NCBI GenBank assembly: GCA_009885955.1
Contig: VFJS01000068.1
Coordinates: forward strand, 1 to 64,000
DNA from: Spirochaetia bacterium
GTDB taxonomy: Bacteria > Spirochaetota > UBA4802 > UBA5550
Length of the DNA stretch: 64,000 bases
Direction of reading: 5' to 3'
The notes below the pieces were generated by a model. That model searched no databases. It had not been told where the DNA came from and was given only the letters and a program-made list of their open reading frames with translations. Positions 60,379 to 64,000 of the stretch are shown here, in pieces; within the stretch, counting starts at the first letter, position 1, and each line of letters opens with the position of its first letter. Position numbers and translations under genes: made by a program.

Positions 60379-63300
60379 TTACTGCAGCGCAATGAATATG
60401 GGTACAAGGTCAATTGACCCATCAAGCATGCCCAGCGCTTTCCCTGCAACGGTCCCTATTTTATCAAAGGAATCTATTTTACCCGCAAACCCGCATCCCG
60501 GGGTATCCGATGTCATGATGAGATCTCCGGGGTTCACCGGTTTTTTTCTGGCATCAATTCTGCAAAGGGCCTTTCCCGCAAGGCATACCGGATATACCTT
60601 CACCTCTTTCCCGGAATTATTTATAATAAAGGCCGGGTTGCCGGAGACAACTCCTATTACACCTCTGCTGTAGGGATTTCTTGCTTTGGAAAGCATTGAT
60701 TTGCCCTGGCTGCTCACAACAAGAAGATCTCCCGGCGATACGTATTCAACATCATCAATCTCAAAATATTCAACAATATTAGCTGGATAATCAGTGCCGT
60801 CTGCCGGTTTTTTCAGAATCATCTGGCCGATAAATTCTGATTTTCCTTTAACAAACAATGCATCGCCGTTTCCGATTAAATTAATATTTTTATCGAATTT
60901 CTCCGTGTCTCCGTATCCGTCAACAACAAGGGAATAATTATGTTCACTGGAAAAAACTCCGCCGGCTCCGAATCTTGATATTCCAAGGACACCGCATCCA
61001 TAAAGATTTTCCCCGCCGGTTGACTGCCCCCGTACCCCTACATGGCTGCTGTGGCCCACCAGTCCGTAGGATTGAACCGGTTCCCTGCTCAGTATACCGG
61101 CTATCCCCGCGATTCCGATTGACCCGTCACCGCCCGCGCTGTTGAATCCCAGTATGACTGCTGAATTATCTGATGGAGGGGTTATGCCATTGAATATTTC
61201 CCTCTTGTCAGCTTTGATGCTGATGGTTCCGGTATGGCTGTTGAAGTCGTGGTCCACATGGGCATATTCATGGTTGTGCGGCAAGGGTTCCCTTGCGTCT
61301 CTCAGCCTTTTATCGCCGGCCTGAACGGCCAACCCGCTTCTCCCGTCTCCATCTTTTGCAAACCTCACTATTCCGGGATTATCTTCTGAAGCAGCCATAA
61401 GCCTCCGGTCGTTTCCCTGGACGGCCACGCCTGATATTGACTCTCCGTCCCCGGCAAGTTCCACAATTCCCTTGGACAGAGTGGTTGCCTCTCTGAGCCT
61501 TTTATCATCACCCTGAACTGCAACTCCGCTTCTTTCTTCTCCATTTTCGGCAAACTCTACTATACCTTTCGATGTTGTTGTCGCTTCTTTGAGCCTGCTG
61601 TCGCTGCCCTGGACCGCGCAGAGAGAGGAGGTATCGGAGTCTTCTGCAAAACGGAGAATCCCCTTGATTGAGGTTGTTGCCTCCCTGAGCCTCCGGTCAT
61701 TTCCCTGTATAACAACACCTGGCCTGTCCTCGCCATCTTTAGCAAGCCTTACAATTCCTACAGATTCAGCCGTAGCTTCTTTGAGCCTTCGGTCATTTCC
61801 CTGGACAACAACCCCCCGCGCCTCTTCACCGTCTTCTGCCAGCTCAACTATTCCCATAGACAGGGTTGATGCTTTTTTAATCCTCCGGTCATTACCCTGC
61901 ACAGCGGTAAGGGGATTTTCCTCTCCGTCCAGCCCGAACCGCATGATTCCCATGCTTGTTTCAGTGGCATTTCTGAGCCTCCGGTCATTTCCCTGCACGG
62001 CTTTGCCGATGAGCTCTTCACCGTCATTTGCCAGCATGACTGTGCCGCATGTGGCAGTTGTGGCATCTTTTAGACGGTCATCGTTTGACTGGACCGCGGC
62101 ACCGGGTTTGACCTCCCTGTTTTCAGCCAGTTCCACAATCCCCTTTGATTCAGTTGTTGAATCTCTGAGCCTCCGGTCATTTCCCTGGACAGCCACTTCC
62201 GGGCTTTCCTCTCCGTCTTCTGCAAGTTCCACAACGCCCCTGGACAGGGTAGTCGCATTTTTAAGCCTCCGGTCATTCCCCTGGACAGCTACTTCCGGGC
62301 TGTCCTCCCCGTCCCCGGCAAGTTCCACAATCCCCTTGTAATCTTCAGTCGCATCGCGCAGTCTCCTGTCATTTGCCAGTACCACGGAATCAGTACCGGT
62401 ATCCCCGTTTTTTGAAAGCCTGCATATTCCATATGAGGTTACCGAGGCTTTTTTCAGCCTGGAATCGTTTCCAACCACAACGCCGTTTTCCGATTCTACC
62501 ATGTCAGGGCAGAGCTTTACAATGCCGAAGCTGTCTACTGTGGCATGCTGGAGCCTGGAGTCATTGCATTGAACAGATACGCCCGATTTTATTTCCCTGT
62601 CGTACCCCAGTCTTACAATGCCCGGTTTCAGCTCGGTTGCGGGTTTAAGCCTGGAATCCGATGCCTGCACTGCCGCTCCCGGTTTGTCCTGGCCGTCATC
62701 GGCTAACTGGACGATTCCCCTGAATATCGTTGTTGAATCCTTAAGCCTGCTGTCGCTGGACTGGACTGCGGTTGCAGCCGAAATATCCCCGTCCTTTGCC
62801 AGTTTTACAATCCCTGCCTGGAAAATTGATGAGTGGGGCACCATGTTCCCGCAGTTATGGGTATGGGTCCGGCTTGAGAGCGAGGAATATATTTCCAGAA
62901 TGGCCATTCTTATACAAAAATTTCCGTCATTCGATTTTACTGCCCTTGCGCTGATTTTCAGGTACCTTGCGTTGAATACATCAAAATTCCAGTTATACCG
63001 TATGTTTTTTTCCGCAATAAAATTCCTGGCCTCCATGAGTTCGGTCCAGATGCTGTTATCGATGCTTATCTCTATTTTAAAATTTTCCGGGAACCCTGAC
63101 TGCGAAGAGGCTGTAATAATACGGTGTATAGGAGTTATTTTTCCCAGGTCGATGTTGAGGGATTCCATTTCCGGAGAAGACTTTTTTTCTGATTCCCAGA
63201 AGGTGCTGATAGTATCATCAAACAGCAGTTCAGGGCCGTTTTTAGCATGAGAACTCGAAGCCTTAATTTCCCTTATCCCGGCGATACCGGCTGATATCTT

Positions 63301-63708
63301 TCCTATTTCGGAATAATACGCTGAGTTAACAGGCCGCATTTCGGTTATTATTATTTTAAGAAATTTCATCCTTACCAGGGGCAGATCAAGCCTGAATGAA
63401 GACGTATCAAGCTCCAGATTTTTTTCAGTGTGGATAATTTCCCAGGTCTCTGCATCAATGCCCGCTTCTATCCTGAAACTTAAAGGAAAGGTCATTGCCC
63501 CATTGGGTGAAGGCTCAATTTCGATGGTATCGATAAATTCGATTTCATCCAGTTCAAGTACAACATATTCAATTTCAGGGGCTTCTCTCCTGGCGCTGCT
63601 CCAGTAACCGGTTATTTTTAAGAGGTTTTCGGCCGCTGAGACCCCGTCAAACTGACTCGAATAATCTGCCAGTTTGTAATTGTATTCTCTCTTCGAACTG
63701 ATCTTCAT
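60379..63708 (-). CDS. Tail-fibre-like adhesin: N-terminal tandem discoidin-like domains, 16x32-aa repeats, C-terminal tail-fibre/peptidase_G2-like region
   Basis: Discoidin-like ELLFDDTISTFWESEKKSSPEMESLNIDLGKITPIHRI; repeat GIVELAxDGExxxxxAVQGNDRRLxxATxxxx; C-term VEYVSPGDLLVVSSQGKSMLSKARNPYSRGVIGVVSGNP...KKPVNPGDLIMTSDTPG. Confidence 0.75.
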   Translation of the reverse strand: MKISSKREYNYKLADYSSQFDGVSAAENLLKITGYWSSARREAPEIEYVVLELDEIEFIDTIEIEPSPNGAMTFPLSFRIEAGIDAETWEIIHTEKNLELDTSSFRLDLPLVRMKFLKIIITEMRPVNSAYYSEIGKISAGIAGIREIKASSSHAKNGPELLFDDTISTFWESEKKSSPEMESLNIDLGKITPIHRIITASSQSGFPENFKIEISIDNSIWTELMEARNFIAEKNIRYNWNFDVFNARYLKISARAVKSNDGNFCIRMAILEIYSSLSSRTHTHNCGNMVPHSSIFQAGIVKLAKDGDISAATAVQSSDSRLKDSTTIFRGIVQLADDGQDKPGAAVQASDSRLKPATELKPGIVRLGYDREIKSGVSVQCNDSRLQHATVDSFGIVKLCPDMVESENGVVVGNDSRLKKASVTSYGICRLSKNGDTGTDSVVLANDRRLRDATEDYKGIVELAGDGEDSPEVAVQGNDRRLKNATTLSRGVVELAEDGEESPEVAVQGNDRRLRDSTTESKGIVELAENREVKPGAAVQSNDDRLKDATTATCGTVMLANDGEELIGKAVQGNDRRLRNATETSMGIMRFGLDGEENPLTAVQGNDRRIKKASTLSMGIVELAEDGEEARGVVVQGNDRRLKEATAESVGIVRLAKDGEDRPGVVIQGNDRRLREATTSIKGILRFAEDSDTSSLCAVQGSDSRLKEATTTSKGIVEFAENGEERSGVAVQGDDKRLREATTLSKGIVELAGDGESISGVAVQGNDRRLMAASEDNPGIVRFAKDGDGRSGLAVQAGDKRLRDAREPLPHNHEYAHVDHDFNSHTGTISIKADKREIFNGITPPSDNSAVILGFNSAGGDGSIGIAGIAGILSREPVQSYGLVGHSSHVGVRGQSTGGENLYGCGVLGISRFGAGGVFSSEHNYSLVVDGYGDTEKFDKNINLIGNGDALFVKGKSEFIGQMILKKPADGTDYPANIVEYFEIDDVEYVSPGDLLVVSSQGKSMLSKARNPYSRGVIGVVSGNPAFIINNSGKEVKVYPVCLAGKALCRIDARKKPVNPGDLIMTSDTPGCGFAGKIDSFDKIGTVAGKALGMLDGSIDLVPIFIALQ
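61279..62814 (-). repeat. 16 tandem 96-bp coding repeats (32-aa phage-tail-fibre-type unit)
   Basis: All 16 units are 32 residues, from GIVKLAKDGDISAATAVQSSDSRLKDSTTIFR to GIVRFAKDGDGRSGLAVQAGDKRLRDAREPLP. Confidence 0.92.
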
Positions 63709-63787
63709 GCGTAACTCCTGGTTTGTTGTTTTGTACAGCCGGCTTGCAGAGACACAGAGAAAAAAAACATATTTTCAGCAATAAACA

Positions 63788-64000
63788 TCAGATTAATTCC
63801 AGCTTGATAACAGGCTCAAAATATCCTTCAGAATTTGTTCCGTCTATGATTATCCTTTCGGGCTTTATAACCAGTTGTTTTTTCTCTTTATCTTTTAATC
63901 CGGATTTGAAAAGAAAAAAGGACTTCTGTGTTTTTATGAAGCCTGAATTGTAATTGATATTCTGGAGCGAATCCTCATTTTTCATTTCAATGATATTAAT
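63788..64000 (-). CDS. C-terminus of an edge-truncated hypothetical protein
   Basis: Frame is open through the window end: INIIEMKNEDSLQNINYNSGFIKTQKSFFLFKSGLKDKEKKQLVIKPERIIIDGTNSEGYFEPVIKLELI*. Confidence 0.5.
   Translation of the reverse strand: MNIIEMKNEDSLQNINYNSGFIKTQKSFFLFKSGLKDKEKKQLVIKPERIIIDGTNSEGYFEPVIKLELI

Noticed and set aside
61589-62341. 250-aa plus-strand ORF rich in Ser/Pro repeats (SSPSSASSTIPL...)
   Set aside because: Antisense shadow of the 96-bp repeat array of the minus-strand tail-fibre-like gene.
61279-62814. Regularly spaced repeats as a possible CRISPR array
   Set aside because: The unit is 96 bp, fully coding, with no 24-40 bp invariant repeat/unique spacer alternation and no cas genes.

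Overview
The window is about 64 kb of a Gram-negative chromosome. It is probably a spirochaete-like lineage, inferred only from gene content and protein style. No rRNA, tRNA, CRISPR array or intact transposase was recognised. Main blocks: (i) an edge-truncated response-regulator/PAS protein missed by the ORF track (minus, 1-1896), followed by an accessory strip with a HigBA/RelE-type toxin-antitoxin pair, an attC-like palindromic segment, and debris of R-M and TA genes (about 1.9-5.4 kb); (ii) selA-selB; (iii) a hybrid histidine kinase, a 1906-aa SprA/Sov-like outer-membrane protein, an M23 peptidase, a porin-like protein, radA and an MCE/MlaD protein; (iv) signalling and housekeeping genes (REC-PAS-HATPase, CheX-like, HtrA-like, double cNMP-binding protein, DJ-1/PfpI, TelA); (v) a second decayed strip (32.3-35 kb) with HAD and R-M fragments and an uncharacterised two-gene unit; (vi) amt-glnK with an 11-bp-phased operator-like repeat; (vii) an rfbACDB-ispD and O-antigen/LPS-type cluster (41-59 kb); (viii) selD, with an in-frame UGA codon (putative Sec24) and a SECIS-like hairpin, truncated by the ORF track; (ix) a 1109-aa tail-fibre-like protein with 16 exact-length 32-aa repeats. 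The most notable observations are the selenoprotein SelD, the SprA-like giant outside its best-known phylum, the 16x32-aa adhesin at the right edge, and the attC-like/TA cassette arrangement.
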